Shown here piece by piece: positions 25,153 through 36,109 of a stretch of 64,000 bases of DNA. Numbering within the stretch: position 1 is the first letter of the stretch; each line of letters opens with the position of its first letter. The position numbers and the translations under genes are program-made. Below the pieces are notes generated by a model. That model did not search any database. It was given only the letters and a program-made list of their open reading frames with translations, and had not been told where the DNA came from. The stretch is from RPQJ01 sp963754535 (lineage in GTDB: Bacteria; Pseudomonadota; Gammaproteobacteria; Steroidobacterales; Steroidobacteraceae). The stretch lies in assembly GCA_963754535.1 (NCBI GenBank), contig CAVWGG010000010.1:1-64000 (forward strand). Reading direction: 5' to 3'.

Positions 25153-26097
25153 CTAGTCCTCGAGCGAGAACCGGATGGAATCCGCCGCATTCGGGTCCGG
25201 CAATTTCCCGAGACCGATGCAGCCCTCGCCGTGCAGCGCGACGGAATCACGCCGCACGAACGATTCCTTGCCGTCCGCATTCAGCACGAACGTGCCGTTC
25301 GTGCTCTGGTCCACCAGCAGGAAGCGGCCGCGCACCAGCTCGATCTTCGCGTGCAGGCGCGAGATCAGCGCGCCCTTCTGCACGACGCTGTTCTCCTCGG
25401 CGCGGCCCATCGTGATTTCATTGCGGGCGTCGTCGAGCACGATCTCGCGGCCGAGGTGCCGGACGCGAATGCGCTGGGAACCCCGCATGCCTCCCATCGA
25501 GATCGAGGGCAGCATGCTGGTCGCGTCCTCCTGCTGCCAGAGAACCTCGTAGAGCTCCACTTCCTCATTGAGGCCACGCAGCGAAGTGACGTCCACGCGG
25601 CGCGAAACAGCGCGCCACTCCGGCGAACAGCGGCGCAGCGTATCCGCCGCGAGAATGATCTGCCCCGCCTTGGCCTGGCTGGTCATGCGGTTCGCGGTGT
25701 GCACCGACGCGCCGAAGATGTCCTTGTTCTCGAGCACCACCGGCCCGAAGTGGCACCCGATGCGGATCGCCACGCGCTGTCCCTGCACCATCAGCTCGGG
25801 TCGGGAACCGAAGTCCTGCTGCATCTCGCCGCCGGCGTTCACGGCGTCGTCCACGGTGGGGAATATCGCGAGGATTTCATCCCCGATGGTCTTGATGACC
25901 GTGCCACGGTTGCGCACGGTCGCGTCGCGCATGATCTCGACGCAGAGCTGGATCAGCTCGCGCGCATGCTGGTCGCCAAGAGACTCGTACAGGCGAGTGC
26001 TGCCCACGACGTCGGCGAAGAGGACGGCAACTTCCGTCTCGGTACTGGTCACGCTCGGCAGGACCCCTGTTGCCCGGTAGCGGGCAGATTGACCCAA
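25153..26097 (-). CDS. Class III nucleotide cyclase with C-terminal FHA domain
   Basis: 314 residues. The cyclase domain (about 20-200) has AVLFADVVGSTRLYE with the first metal Asp, KTIGDEILAIFP with the second, HFGPVVLENKDIFGASVHTANRM and further catalytic residues, so cAMP or cGMP synthesis is expected. The C-terminal FHA domain (about 210-310) has the phosphothreonine-site pattern NEITMGRAEENSVV, LISRLHAKIE and LVDQSTNGTFV. This pairing suggests control by a Ser/Thr kinase. No membrane segment is present. It runs leftward behind dusA. Confidence 0.9.
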   Translation of the reverse strand: MGQSARYRATGVLPSVTSTETEVAVLFADVVGSTRLYESLGDQHARELIQLCVEIMRDATVRNRGTVIKTIGDEILAIFPTVDDAVNAGGEMQQDFGSRPELMVQGQRVAIRIGCHFGPVVLENKDIFGASVHTANRMTSQAKAGQIILAADTLRRCSPEWRAVSRRVDVTSLRGLNEEVELYEVLWQQEDATSMLPSISMGGMRGSQRIRVRHLGREIVLDDARNEITMGRAEENSVVQKGALISRLHAKIELVRGRFLLVDQSTNGTFVLNADGKESFVRRDSVALHGEGCIGLGKLPDPNAADSIRFSLED

Positions 26098-26174
26098 CGC
26101 AACTTTACATTATAGCCGGTGTGCACAGTCGCGCTGTGCCGGCATGTACGGGCCCAGCGGTCCCTGCCTGGCCT

Positions 26175-27158
26175 CTAAGCCGCGGCGCGGAACATCCGCA
26201 GGGAATCCCGCAGGACTTCGGCCCCTGCACCCGGCTGTATCGCGTGCTCCGTGAGGTAGCGGCGCCAGGCGCGGGCATTCGGCAACCCCGCGAAGAGACC
26301 CTGGATGTGACGCAGCATCAGCGGGAGGCGATGACCCTCCCCGAGCATGCGTTCGACGTAATCGGCGTAGCGCTCCACCACCTCCTCGCGCGAGGGGGGC
26401 ACGAAGCCGGGGCCGAGGAATTGCGCGTCGAGCTCCGCGAGCAGGTACGGCTCGTGGTAGATCTGCCGGCCGATCATCACGCCGTCGAACTTCGGCAACC
26501 ACTCACGCACCTGCGCCGCCGTCTTGATCCCGCCATTCAGGATCACCGTGAGTTCCGGGTGCTCGCGCTTGAGCCGGTCCGGCACGTCATAGCGCAGCGG
26601 CGGGATCTCACGGTTCTCCTTCGGCGTCAGGCCCTGCAGGATGGCATTGCGGGCATGGACGACGAAAACGTCGACACCCGCCTTCTGCACGGCCAGCACG
26701 AACCACTCGAAGAAGCCGTAATCCTCGAGCTCGTCGATGCCGATCCGGCATTTCACGGTGACGGGGATGTTCACCGCCTCGCGCATGGCGATCATGCACT
26801 CGGCCACGATCTCGGGTTCCGCCATCAGGCACGCGCCGAAGCTGCCGCTCTGCACGCGCTCGCTCGGGCAGCCGACATTCAGGTTGATCTCGTAGTAGCC
26901 GTACTGCTCGCCGATCTTCGCGGCATTGGCGAGCATCTTCGGATCGGACCCGCCTAGCTGCAGCGCGACCGGGTGCTCGAAGTGATCGAACGCGAGCAGC
27001 CGGTCGAGGTGGCCATGCACCAGCGCGTGTGCCGTGACCATTTCCGTGTACAGCAGCGAGCGCGGGCTCAACAACCGCAGCAGGTAGCGGCAGTGGCGAT
27101 CGGTGTAGTCCATCATCGGCGCCACGCTCAGGCGCCGGTCGAGCACCCGCCCGGTCAT
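26175..27158 (-). CDS. dusA: tRNA-dihydrouridine(20/20a) synthase DusA
   Basis: 327 residues. FMN-dependent reduction of U20/U20a in the tRNA D-loop. The TIM barrel starts with RRLSVAPMMDYTDRHCRYLL; the catalytic Cys lies in NLNVGCPSERVQSGSFGACLM; FMN/phosphate residues in VKCRIGIDE, VVHARNAILQGLTPKENR and VILNGGIKT. The MMDYTDRHCR and GLNP-like features are DusA-type rather than DusB/C. It lies 7 bp downstream of the ligase gene. Confidence 0.95.
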   Translation of the reverse strand: MTGRVLDRRLSVAPMMDYTDRHCRYLLRLLSPRSLLYTEMVTAHALVHGHLDRLLAFDHFEHPVALQLGGSDPKMLANAAKIGEQYGYYEINLNVGCPSERVQSGSFGACLMAEPEIVAECMIAMREAVNIPVTVKCRIGIDELEDYGFFEWFVLAVQKAGVDVFVVHARNAILQGLTPKENREIPPLRYDVPDRLKREHPELTVILNGGIKTAAQVREWLPKFDGVMIGRQIYHEPYLLAELDAQFLGPGFVPPSREEVVERYADYVERMLGEGHRLPLMLRHIQGLFAGLPNARAWRRYLTEHAIQPGAGAEVLRDSLRMFRAAA

Positions 27159-27165
27159 CGTTCAG

Positions 27166-28296
27166 TCATCTCGCGGTCTCCACGACCAGCCAGTCCACCA
27201 CGGCGTCGAACGCCTCGCGCTCGTCGGCGCCAGACTGCAGCGCAGCCTCGAAAATCCTGAGCTGCCGGTGCGCGCTGGTGCCGCGCTCGAGGATCTCGCG
27301 CAGGCCCTCGATCTCCGGCAGGCAACCGAGCTCGAGCGCGTCCTCGCGCAGCAGCTCGATGATTTCTTCGACCAGCTCCGCGAACGGCACGATGCGCTGG
27401 CGGCCGAGGTCCAGCAGGCCCGCATCGAAGGAATACCGCATCGCGCGCCAGCGGTTCTCGCCGATCAGCAGCTCGGGGTACGGGCGCCACTGCTGGTTGT
27501 CGCGCCGCAGGCGATACAGCTTGCGCATCAGGCACACGTTGAGCGCCGCGAGCCGCACCGAGTCCTCGAGCGACGTGCACGAATCCATCACGCGCGTCTC
27601 GAGCGTGGGATACCGCGCGCTCGGGCGCAGGTCCCACCAGATGCGCGAGGTGTCGGCGAGGATGCCGGTCTCGATCAGCGTGTCGGTGTGGCGGCGGTAC
27701 TCGTTCCAGCTGGCGAACTTCTCCGGCAGGCCGGTGCGCGGAATCCCGTTGAAGATCATCAGCCGGAACGACATCAGGCCCGTGCGCTCCCCCTCCCAGA
27801 ACGGCGAGCTGCACGACAGCGCGAGCAGGTGCGGCATGAAATACCGGGCCTGGTTCATCAGGTCGATGCGCAACTCGTCGTCGTCGATGCCCACGTGCAC
27901 GTGCAGGCCGCAGATCATCATGCGGCGCGCAACGCCCTGCATTTCCTCGAGCAGCGCGACGTAGCGCTCCTTGTCCGTGCGCTTCTGCTTCGACGACAGC
28001 GAAAACGGATGGCTCGCCGACGCGATGGGCGCGAGCCCGAACCTGGCCGACTCCTCCACCACCGCCCGCCGCAGCTCAATCAGCGACGTGCGCGCCTCGC
28101 CGATCGTGCGGCACACCGGCGTGGCCACTTCGATCTGCGAGCGCAGGAACTCGGGAAACGCGCGACCCTCGGTGCGGTCGTGCAAGGCCGCAAACAACTC
28201 GGGCGGCGGATCGATCGCGACTGCACGCGTGTCGAGGTCGACCAGGAGGTATTCCTCCTCGACGCCGATGGTGAACGGCGGAGCGTGATCAGGCAT
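27166..28296 (-). CDS. YbdK-type carboxylate-amine ligase (glutamate-cysteine ligase family 2)
   Basis: 376 residues, the normal length of the YbdK group. The N-terminus FTIGVEEEYLLVDLDTR and the blocks CGLHVHVGIDDDE, RIWWDLRPSARYPTLETRVMD and NRWRAMRYSFDAGLLDLGR mark the GCS2 fold. Members have weak glutamate-cysteine ligase activity and the true substrate is usually unknown. The gene overlaps the amidohydrolase by 8 bp, so the two are translationally coupled and perhaps act on one amino-acid amide. Confidence 0.9.
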   Translation of the reverse strand: MPDHAPPFTIGVEEEYLLVDLDTRAVAIDPPPELFAALHDRTEGRAFPEFLRSQIEVATPVCRTIGEARTSLIELRRAVVEESARFGLAPIASASHPFSLSSKQKRTDKERYVALLEEMQGVARRMMICGLHVHVGIDDDELRIDLMNQARYFMPHLLALSCSSPFWEGERTGLMSFRLMIFNGIPRTGLPEKFASWNEYRRHTDTLIETGILADTSRIWWDLRPSARYPTLETRVMDSCTSLEDSVRLAALNVCLMRKLYRLRRDNQQWRPYPELLIGENRWRAMRYSFDAGLLDLGRQRIVPFAELVEEIIELLREDALELGCLPEIEGLREILERGTSAHRQLRIFEAALQSGADEREAFDAVVDWLVVETAR

Positions 28297-29128
28297 GCGG
28301 CGCGACCTTCGCCAGCGGCTGCAACGATCGGGGGTCGGCCAGGATCTCGCCGACGATGCGGGCCAGCAGGCGCACCCACCGCTCGATGCCCGCGGGTGAA
28401 CTCAGCAGGTCCTGCCGCACTTCGATGCAGACGTGCGGCAGGCCGTGGGCGTTGGCGTGGTGGTCGATCGTGTAATTAGCGGGGTGCTTGCCGCTGTATG
28501 GCTCGTTGTCGCCGATGACGAGGCCCTTCTGCCCCCGCAAGCCCTCGAGCAGGCGCTGGGCATTGGCCTCGTCCCGGTCCCACAGCACGCCCGCGTGCCA
28601 GGGTCGGATGTTGCCTGCCAGGGTGGGCGAGAAACTGTGCACGGCAACCAGCAGGGGCACGACGCCGCGGCCCCGGAATCCGCCGAGCATGGCCTCGATG
28701 CACTCGTGGTACGGATCGAAGAAAGACGCGAGACGCACGCGGCGGTCGTCCTCGGTCAGGTGCTGGTTGCCGGGAACGGTCCAACCGTCGCTTTCCTTGC
28801 GGAAGGCCTCCTCGTCGTCCGGAGCGCGGTTGCAGTCCACGACCAGGCGCGAGTAGCCCGCCAGTACCGCCGGGGCGTCCAACGCGTGGGCGAGGCCCCT
28901 GGCTAGCTCCCCGGCCCCGATGTCCCAGGCGATGTGCTGCCAGCTGGGCAGTTCGGGCAGCCCGAGACGGTCCAGGACCTGCGAAAACGCCCGGCTGGCG
29001 TGGTCGCAGACGACCAGCGCCGGTGCCCGCCCGTGCTCCTCCAGCACCACGAAGGGCGCGGGGTCGTCGCGGCCGATCAGGGGTGCGGTAGCCGGCATCT
29101 TGGGTGGCGTGGCGTCCATGGGGCGCAA
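28289..29128 (-). CDS. N-formylglutamate amidohydrolase family protein
   Basis: 279 residues. Zinc-dependent amidohydrolase fold related to HutG/FGase: LVVCDHASRAFSQ at the N-terminus, RLVVDCNRAPDDEEAF, VAVHSFSP and YTIDHHANAHGLPHVCIEVRQDLL. The canonical enzyme hydrolyses N-formylglutamate in histidine catabolism, but no hut genes are near, and the coupling with a YbdK ligase suggests another N-acylated amino acid. It is divergent from the large PAS/GGDEF/EAL gene. Confidence 0.88.
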   Translation of the reverse strand: MRPMDATPPKMPATAPLIGRDDPAPFVVLEEHGRAPALVVCDHASRAFSQVLDRLGLPELPSWQHIAWDIGAGELARGLAHALDAPAVLAGYSRLVVDCNRAPDDEEAFRKESDGWTVPGNQHLTEDDRRVRLASFFDPYHECIEAMLGGFRGRGVVPLLVAVHSFSPTLAGNIRPWHAGVLWDRDEANAQRLLEGLRGQKGLVIGDNEPYSGKHPANYTIDHHANAHGLPHVCIEVRQDLLSSPAGIERWVRLLARIVGEILADPRSLQPLAKVAPHA

Positions 29129-29299
29129 AGTTTACACGGAGCCCTCACCCACCCTGTGGGCGACCTGCCCCGCCGCAGCGCGGGAGGTCACCAGCCCGGC
29201 AGGGGCGCCAAGAGGTGACGCCCGTCACAACAGATACATTCACCAGGGTCATAACATTCGGCTGCGCCCGTCCGCACGGGTGGAGGATTGCCCCTTCCC

Positions 29300-32200
29300 A
29301 TGGCCTTGCACCCGCTACTGAAGCAACAGTTCGACGACTCCCGCGAGGAAGGCGGGCAGCTGGACTTGCGCAAGCTCCTGCACGCCATCAGCGAGGCGTA
29401 CGTGGAGTGGGACGAGGAGCGCAGGGGCGTCGTGCGTTCGATGCGGCTGCTGGCGGACGAGACCAGCGCATTCACCCGCGAAGTGCGCGAGAGCGCGGCG
29501 TCACAGCTGCAGGTCATCCTCGATCACGTCAAGGACGCGATCATCACCGTCGATGAGACGGGGCGCATCGAAACGCTGAACACCACCGGTGAACGAGTCT
29601 TCGGCTACAGCGAACAGGACGTTCGCGGCAAGAAGCTCGATCTGCTGATTCCCTCGCTGGCGTGCCGTCCCCGCATCGTCGAGACGCTCGAGGAACTGGC
29701 GGCCACCGTCGAGAACACCCAGGCCGACCTGAAGCCACGCGAGACCAAGGGTCGGCACAAGCACGGCAACCTGTTCGACGCCGAGATCGGCGTGAGCAAG
29801 GTGCGGCTCGACCGTCGCGAACTCTTCGTCGTTTGCATGCGCGAAACCACCGAACGCAAGGCGGCGGAAGCGGCGATCCGCGAGAGTGAGGCCCGTTACC
29901 GCACGCTGGTCGAGAACGCACCCGAGGCCATCGTCGTGCTCGACATGGACGCCGGCCGGTTCGTCGAATGCAATGAAAACGCCGTGCGCTTCTTCAAGAT
30001 GACGCGCGACGAATTGCTGGGCGTCGGGCCGGAACAGATCAGCCCGCCGTTCCAGCAGGATGGCGCACCCTCGTTCGGCGTCGCTCGTGGCCACATCGAT
30101 CGTGCGCTGGCCGGCGACGCGCCCAGTTTTGAATGGCTGCACCGCGATGCGCTCGGGCACGACATTCCCTGCGAGGTCCGCCTGGTGCGCTTGCCCTCGT
30201 CGGGCCGGCGCCTCATTCGCGGCAGCATCACCGACATCACCGAACGCAAGCGCAGCGAAATGCTGGCCGCCGGCGACCGGCGCGTATTCGAACGCATCAC
30301 GAGCAACTCGGACCTGACCGCAACGCTCGAGGCGATCACGGAAACCGCCGAGAAGGTCACGCCGGATGCGTCGTGCACGGTGTCGATCTACGACGCGGAG
30401 TCCAACACGTTGCAGCACGTGGCGGGCATGCGCCTGCCGCAGAACTACCTGGACGCGAAGCGTCGCCTCGAGATCGGCCCGCGCAACGGTTCCTGCGCGG
30501 CCGCGATCTTCCTGCACCGACAGGTGATCGTTGCGGAGATAACTCGCGACGCGCTCTGGGAGCACCTGCGTGCCCCCGCCGTCGCCGCTGGACTGCGCTC
30601 CTGCTGGTCGACGCCGGTGCGCGCATCGGACGGCCGCATGCTCGGCACGGTCGCCCTGTATTTCAGGCAGCCGCGCAGCCCGCTCCGCCGCGACTTCGAA
30701 CTCATGGGCCGCCTCACGGCGCTCGCCGCGATCGCCATTGAGCGCAAACGGTCCGAGGAAGCGCTGCGACACAGCGAAGCGCAGTACCGCAGCCTGTTCG
30801 AGAACGTCATCGAAGGCGTGTACCGGTCGACCGTGAATGGCCGCTTCGAGGCCGCAAACCCGGCATTGGCGCAAATGCTCGGGTACGACACGGTCGACGA
30901 CCTGCTGACGGTCACCGACATGTCGACCGTGTACACGAACCCGGACGACCGCAATCAGGTCATCACGGTGCTGCACCGCGACGGCGTCATCCGCGATGCG
31001 GAATGCCAGCTGCGGCGGCGCGACGGCACGCAGATCACCGTGCTGAACAACGCGCGCGTCATCCGCGGCGAGAACTCCGAGATCACCGGCTACGAAGGCA
31101 CGATCACGGACATCAGCGTGCGCAAGCGCGCGGAACTGCAGCTGTACGAGGAAAAGGAAAAGGCGCAGGTCACGCTGCAGTCTATCGGCGACGCGGTCAT
31201 CACGACCGACGCCGACGGCCGCGTGGAGTACCTGAACCCGGTCGCCGAGGATCTCACCGGCTGGGATTCGCAGGAAGCAGTCGGCCGCCCGATCACTGAG
31301 GTGTTCCAGGTCATTTCGGAGACCACGCGCCAGCCGATCGACAGCCCGATCACCCGCTGCCTGCGCGAAGGCCGCGTGGTCGAGATGATCGAACCGTCGC
31401 TGCTCGTGAACCGTCGCGGGCAGGAAATCTCGATGCAGGATTCGGCCGCGCCGATCCGCGACCGGGCCGGCCGGCTGATCGGCGTCGTCATGGTGTTCCA
31501 CGACGTGAGCCAGGAGCGCCGGCTGCAGCGCGCCCTCTCCTACCAGGCGACCCACGATGCCCTGACCGGCCTCATCAATCGCCGCGAATTCGAACACCGC
31601 CTCACCGAGACCCTGCAGTCGTCGCGCGCCGAGCCCGAGATTCGGCACGTCGTGCTGTACCTCGACCTCGACCAGTTCAAGGTAGTCAACGACACCTGCG
31701 GTCACCAGGCCGGCGACCGGCTGCTGAAGCAGGTCACGAGCGTCCTGCAGACCCGCATCCGCACCTCCGACACGCTCGCACGCCTCGGCGGCGACGAGTT
31801 CGGCGTGCTGCTGCTCGATTGCAGCCTCGAAGTGGCGCAGCGCATCGCCGAGGACCTGCGCGAGGCAATCCGCGATTTCCGCTTCGTCTGGCAGGACCGC
31901 ATCATGAACGTCGGCGTCTCGATCGGCCTCGCCGAGATGAACGGCGACACTGACACCCTGTCGACGATCATGAGCGCCGCCGACGTCGCGTGCTACACGG
32001 CGAAGGAATCGGGCCGCAACCGCGTGCACACGTACAACCAGGGGCACGCCCCTGAGCGCCTGCGCGAGATGCAGTGGGTGTCCCGCATCAACCGCGCGTG
32101 CGAGGAAGACAGACTGGTGCTGTATTGCCAGCCGATCGTGGCCATTCGGGCCGGCGCCGAGCCGTTCCGACAGTTCGAGCTGCTGCTGCGCATGCGCGAC

Positions 32201-32890
32201 GAGAACGGCCAGCTGGTGCAGCCGGCCGAGTTCATTCCGGCGGCAGAGCGGTTCAACCTCATGCCGGCGCTCGACCGCTGGGTCGTGCGGCAGGCGTGCC
32301 AGCACCTCGCGCACAAGCGCTCCGAAGACGTGTCACGGGCGCCATACACGATCACGATCAACGTCTCGACGACGACGATCAACGACGAGCATTTCCTCGA
32401 TTACGTCATCGCGGAGATGGCCAATGGGGACCTGAGCCCGGGCGCGCTCTGCTTCGAGCTGACCGAGACCACGGCGATGACCAGCCTGGCCGCGGCGACG
32501 CATTTCATCCACGAATTGCGCAAGCGCGGCTGCAAGTTCTCGCTCGACGACTTCGGCAGCGGTCTTTCGTCATTCCTGTTCCTGAAGAGCCTGCCGGTGG
32601 ACTACATCAAGATCGACGGCAGCTTCGTGCACAACGTGGCGCAGGACGCCATCGACCGCAGCATGGTCGAGGCCATCACGCAGATTGCCCGCACCATGGG
32701 TATCGAGACGATCGCCGAGCGCGTGGACTCCGCTGACGTGCTGAACCAGCTGGCGGAGCTCGGCGTGCAGTACGCGCAGGGTCATTTCATCGCGTCGCCG
32801 CAGCCGATCGAGGTGCTCACCGCGCTCGTGGCCTCGGCGCCGGAAAGCGCGTCGGCACGAACGGACGAATTCGACCTCAAGGTCGGCTGA
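29300..32890 (+). CDS. Multi-PAS/GAF diguanylate cyclase/phosphodiesterase
   Basis: About 1196 residues, cytoplasmic. Order: N-terminal segment 1-65; PAS 66-185; PAS 190-310; GAF 315-480; PAS 490-610; PAS 615-735; GGDEF about 740-905; EAL about 925-1185. The cyclase motif is intact (ARLGGDEFGVLL, near 830), and the phosphodiesterase keeps the Glu (FELLLRMRDENG, near 958), ETTAMT, DDFGSGLSSF and KIDGSFV. Both activities are possible and would be set by the sensors. GGAGG lies 13 nt before the ATG at 29300; a TTG at 29288 is unlikely. Two c-di-GMP riboswitches lie 13-15 kb downstream. Confidence 0.95.
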   Translation: MALHPLLKQQFDDSREEGGQLDLRKLLHAISEAYVEWDEERRGVVRSMRLLADETSAFTREVRESAASQLQVILDHVKDAIITVDETGRIETLNTTGERVFGYSEQDVRGKKLDLLIPSLACRPRIVETLEELAATVENTQADLKPRETKGRHKHGNLFDAEIGVSKVRLDRRELFVVCMRETTERKAAEAAIRESEARYRTLVENAPEAIVVLDMDAGRFVECNENAVRFFKMTRDELLGVGPEQISPPFQQDGAPSFGVARGHIDRALAGDAPSFEWLHRDALGHDIPCEVRLVRLPSSGRRLIRGSITDITERKRSEMLAAGDRRVFERITSNSDLTATLEAITETAEKVTPDASCTVSIYDAESNTLQHVAGMRLPQNYLDAKRRLEIGPRNGSCAAAIFLHRQVIVAEITRDALWEHLRAPAVAAGLRSCWSTPVRASDGRMLGTVALYFRQPRSPLRRDFELMGRLTALAAIAIERKRSEEALRHSEAQYRSLFENVIEGVYRSTVNGRFEAANPALAQMLGYDTVDDLLTVTDMSTVYTNPDDRNQVITVLHRDGVIRDAECQLRRRDGTQITVLNNARVIRGENSEITGYEGTITDISVRKRAELQLYEEKEKAQVTLQSIGDAVITTDADGRVEYLNPVAEDLTGWDSQEAVGRPITEVFQVISETTRQPIDSPITRCLREGRVVEMIEPSLLVNRRGQEISMQDSAAPIRDRAGRLIGVVMVFHDVSQERRLQRALSYQATHDALTGLINRREFEHRLTETLQSSRAEPEIRHVVLYLDLDQFKVVNDTCGHQAGDRLLKQVTSVLQTRIRTSDTLARLGGDEFGVLLLDCSLEVAQRIAEDLREAIRDFRFVWQDRIMNVGVSIGLAEMNGDTDTLSTIMSAADVACYTAKESGRNRVHTYNQGHAPERLREMQWVSRINRACEEDRLVLYCQPIVAIRAGAEPFRQFELLLRMRDENGQLVQPAEFIPAAERFNLMPALDRWVVRQACQHLAHKRSEDVSRAPYTITINVSTTTINDEHFLDYVIAEMANGDLSPGALCFELTETTAMTSLAAATHFIHELRKRGCKFSLDDFGSGLSSFLFLKSLPVDYIKIDGSFVHNVAQDAIDRSMVEAITQIARTMGIETIAERVDSADVLNQLAELGVQYAQGHFIASPQPIEVLTALVASAPESASARTDEFDLKVG

Positions 32891-33420
32891 GCCGTCACGT
32901 CTCCCGCGCGTCGCATTTCGCGCACGTAGCCCCAGTTCCCGTCTTCCTTCGCGCCCCGGGGTCTCACGCGCATCGTGAATCGCGCGGAGGAACCGCACGA
33001 TTCACGGCGGTCCTTGCTCGAGCTGGTGTTCGGCGATGGTGCCAGCGGTTGGTCGGATGGATTGAAGCCGCCTCACACCAACGCTCGAGCTGCGGCGTTC
33101 GACACGGGGCGCGAAGGAAGACGGGAACTGGGGCTCCGCGCTCGTGGCACTGCAGCCTGATGGCTCGCCGTTCCAGTGGGCTCGGTCTTTGCCCGCGCTC
33201 CGTGTCGAACGCCGCAGCTCGAGCGCAGGACCGAAGCGGCACTGAGGCCGGGTCGCTACTGCGCTGACACCATCGCTTCGGTCCCGCTCGGGCAAGGTTC
33301 GCCGTGAATCACGCAGGTCCTCTGCGTGATTCACGAGGCGCGGGAGACCTCGGAGTGCGGGCAAAGACCGAGCCCGCTGCAACGGGAGCTACTGCCGCCA
33401 CTCGCGACCGCAGCGGAGGC
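32891..33420. other. Gene-free spacer between the PAS/GGDEF/EAL gene and typA
   Basis: 530 bp between convergent gene ends. It is filled by the nested inverted repeats and copies of the dispersed repeat (33082-33120 minus, 33189-33250 plus). No RNA gene, promoter or protein was recognised. Confidence 0.7.
32929..33375. repeat. Nested inverted repeats in the typA-proximal spacer
   Basis: Four inverted repeats in 450 bp: a perfect 29-bp pair (32929-32957 with 33106-33134), a 14-bp hairpin with one mismatch inside it (32974-33006, arms CGTGAATCG/CGATTCACG), a 25-bp pair with one mismatch (33178-33202 with 33351-33375), and a perfect 14-bp hairpin inside that (33303-33335, arms CGTGAATCACGCAG). 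The two halves have the same plan. Blocks are shared with 2949-3013. No coding frame has protein character. Confidence 0.85.
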
Positions 33421-35256
<1,836 letters not shown>

Positions 35257-35443
35257 TTGCTGAGCCGGGGGCCGAGGGGCGGAAAAAGGGCGCGAAGTAT
35301 AGCGGATTCGGGCGCAGCCTGCTGCAGTGCAGGAAATCCCGCTCCCGCTCCGGCTGTCTTGCCGTGCAACACCCACATCGACGCCCTGCCCGACCTCTCC
35401 AGGGGAACCGGGAAAGGTGGAACCGTCAAGGAGTTGACGGGGG

Positions 35444-36082
35444 TTACTTCGGCTCCTGCGCCGGAATCGACTGCACCGCCTGGCCCGACGAGTCTTTGGG
35501 CGGGGTCGCCTTCTGCGCCGACGGCGGATCGCCGATCACGATGGGAATCGCGAACGCGCGGGTTTCCGTCTGCACTTTCGTCGACATCTTCGCGGTCACG
35601 CCGATGTAGTACAGGCCCGGGTTGTCACCCTTGACCAGCACTTTGGTCACGTACGACCGCCCACCCTCGACAGGCGAGAAAACCGCCGTCGTCTCACCGA
35701 CGATCGTAAGGCCCGGGGCCTCGGTGATCTCTGTTTCGAGCTTGTCGGCCGGCAGTCGCGTGTCGAAGGTCAATTCAACTTCGAACGGCTGACCCAAGGC
35801 GGGCTTCGCCAGCACGTCGTACTTCATGTCGACCGGCGCCGTGGTCTTGCTGTCCACGACCGCCGAGGCGAGACGCGCGTGCTTTTCGTCGACGCTGGCG
35901 GGCGGAGCAACCTCAGCGGCCTTGTCTACCCTCGCCTTCTCGGCCTTGGCGACAGAGGCTTCCTCGTCATTGCCACCGCCACAGGCGGTCACGAGTGCGC
36001 CGGCCAATAGTGCGGCCGCCGCGGCCAGGGCCAGACGCCGGAAACCGGCGGTACGGACATCGTCATTCAGCGTCATGCGCAT
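35444..36082 (-). CDS. Hypothetical lipoprotein
   Basis: 212 residues. Signal peptide ending in lipobox LVTAC (Cys about residue 34), then a charged Ala/Glu/Lys-rich linker and a beta-rich domain at about 85-190 (KPALGQPFEVELTFDTRLPA, YYIGVTAKM) reminiscent of Ig-like or secreted beta-sandwich modules. AGAGG lies 5 nt before the ATG at 36082. It is 27 bp downstream of the metalloprotease-like gene and probably cotranscribed. No family assignment is made. Confidence 0.75.
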   Translation of the reverse strand: MRMTLNDDVRTAGFRRLALAAAAALLAGALVTACGGGNDEEASVAKAEKARVDKAAEVAPPASVDEKHARLASAVVDSKTTAPVDMKYDVLAKPALGQPFEVELTFDTRLPADKLETEITEAPGLTIVGETTAVFSPVEGGRSYVTKVLVKGDNPGLYYIGVTAKMSTKVQTETRAFAIPIVIGDPPSAQKATPPKDSSGQAVQSIPAQEPK

Positions 36083-36109
36083 GCCTGCCTCTGTAGTCCC
36101 TTGGGTGCG

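Noticed and set aside
29501..32314. Long minus-strand frame opposite the PAS/GGDEF/EAL gene
   Set aside because: Shadow of the real gene with Arg/His/Ala-rich low-complexity translation.
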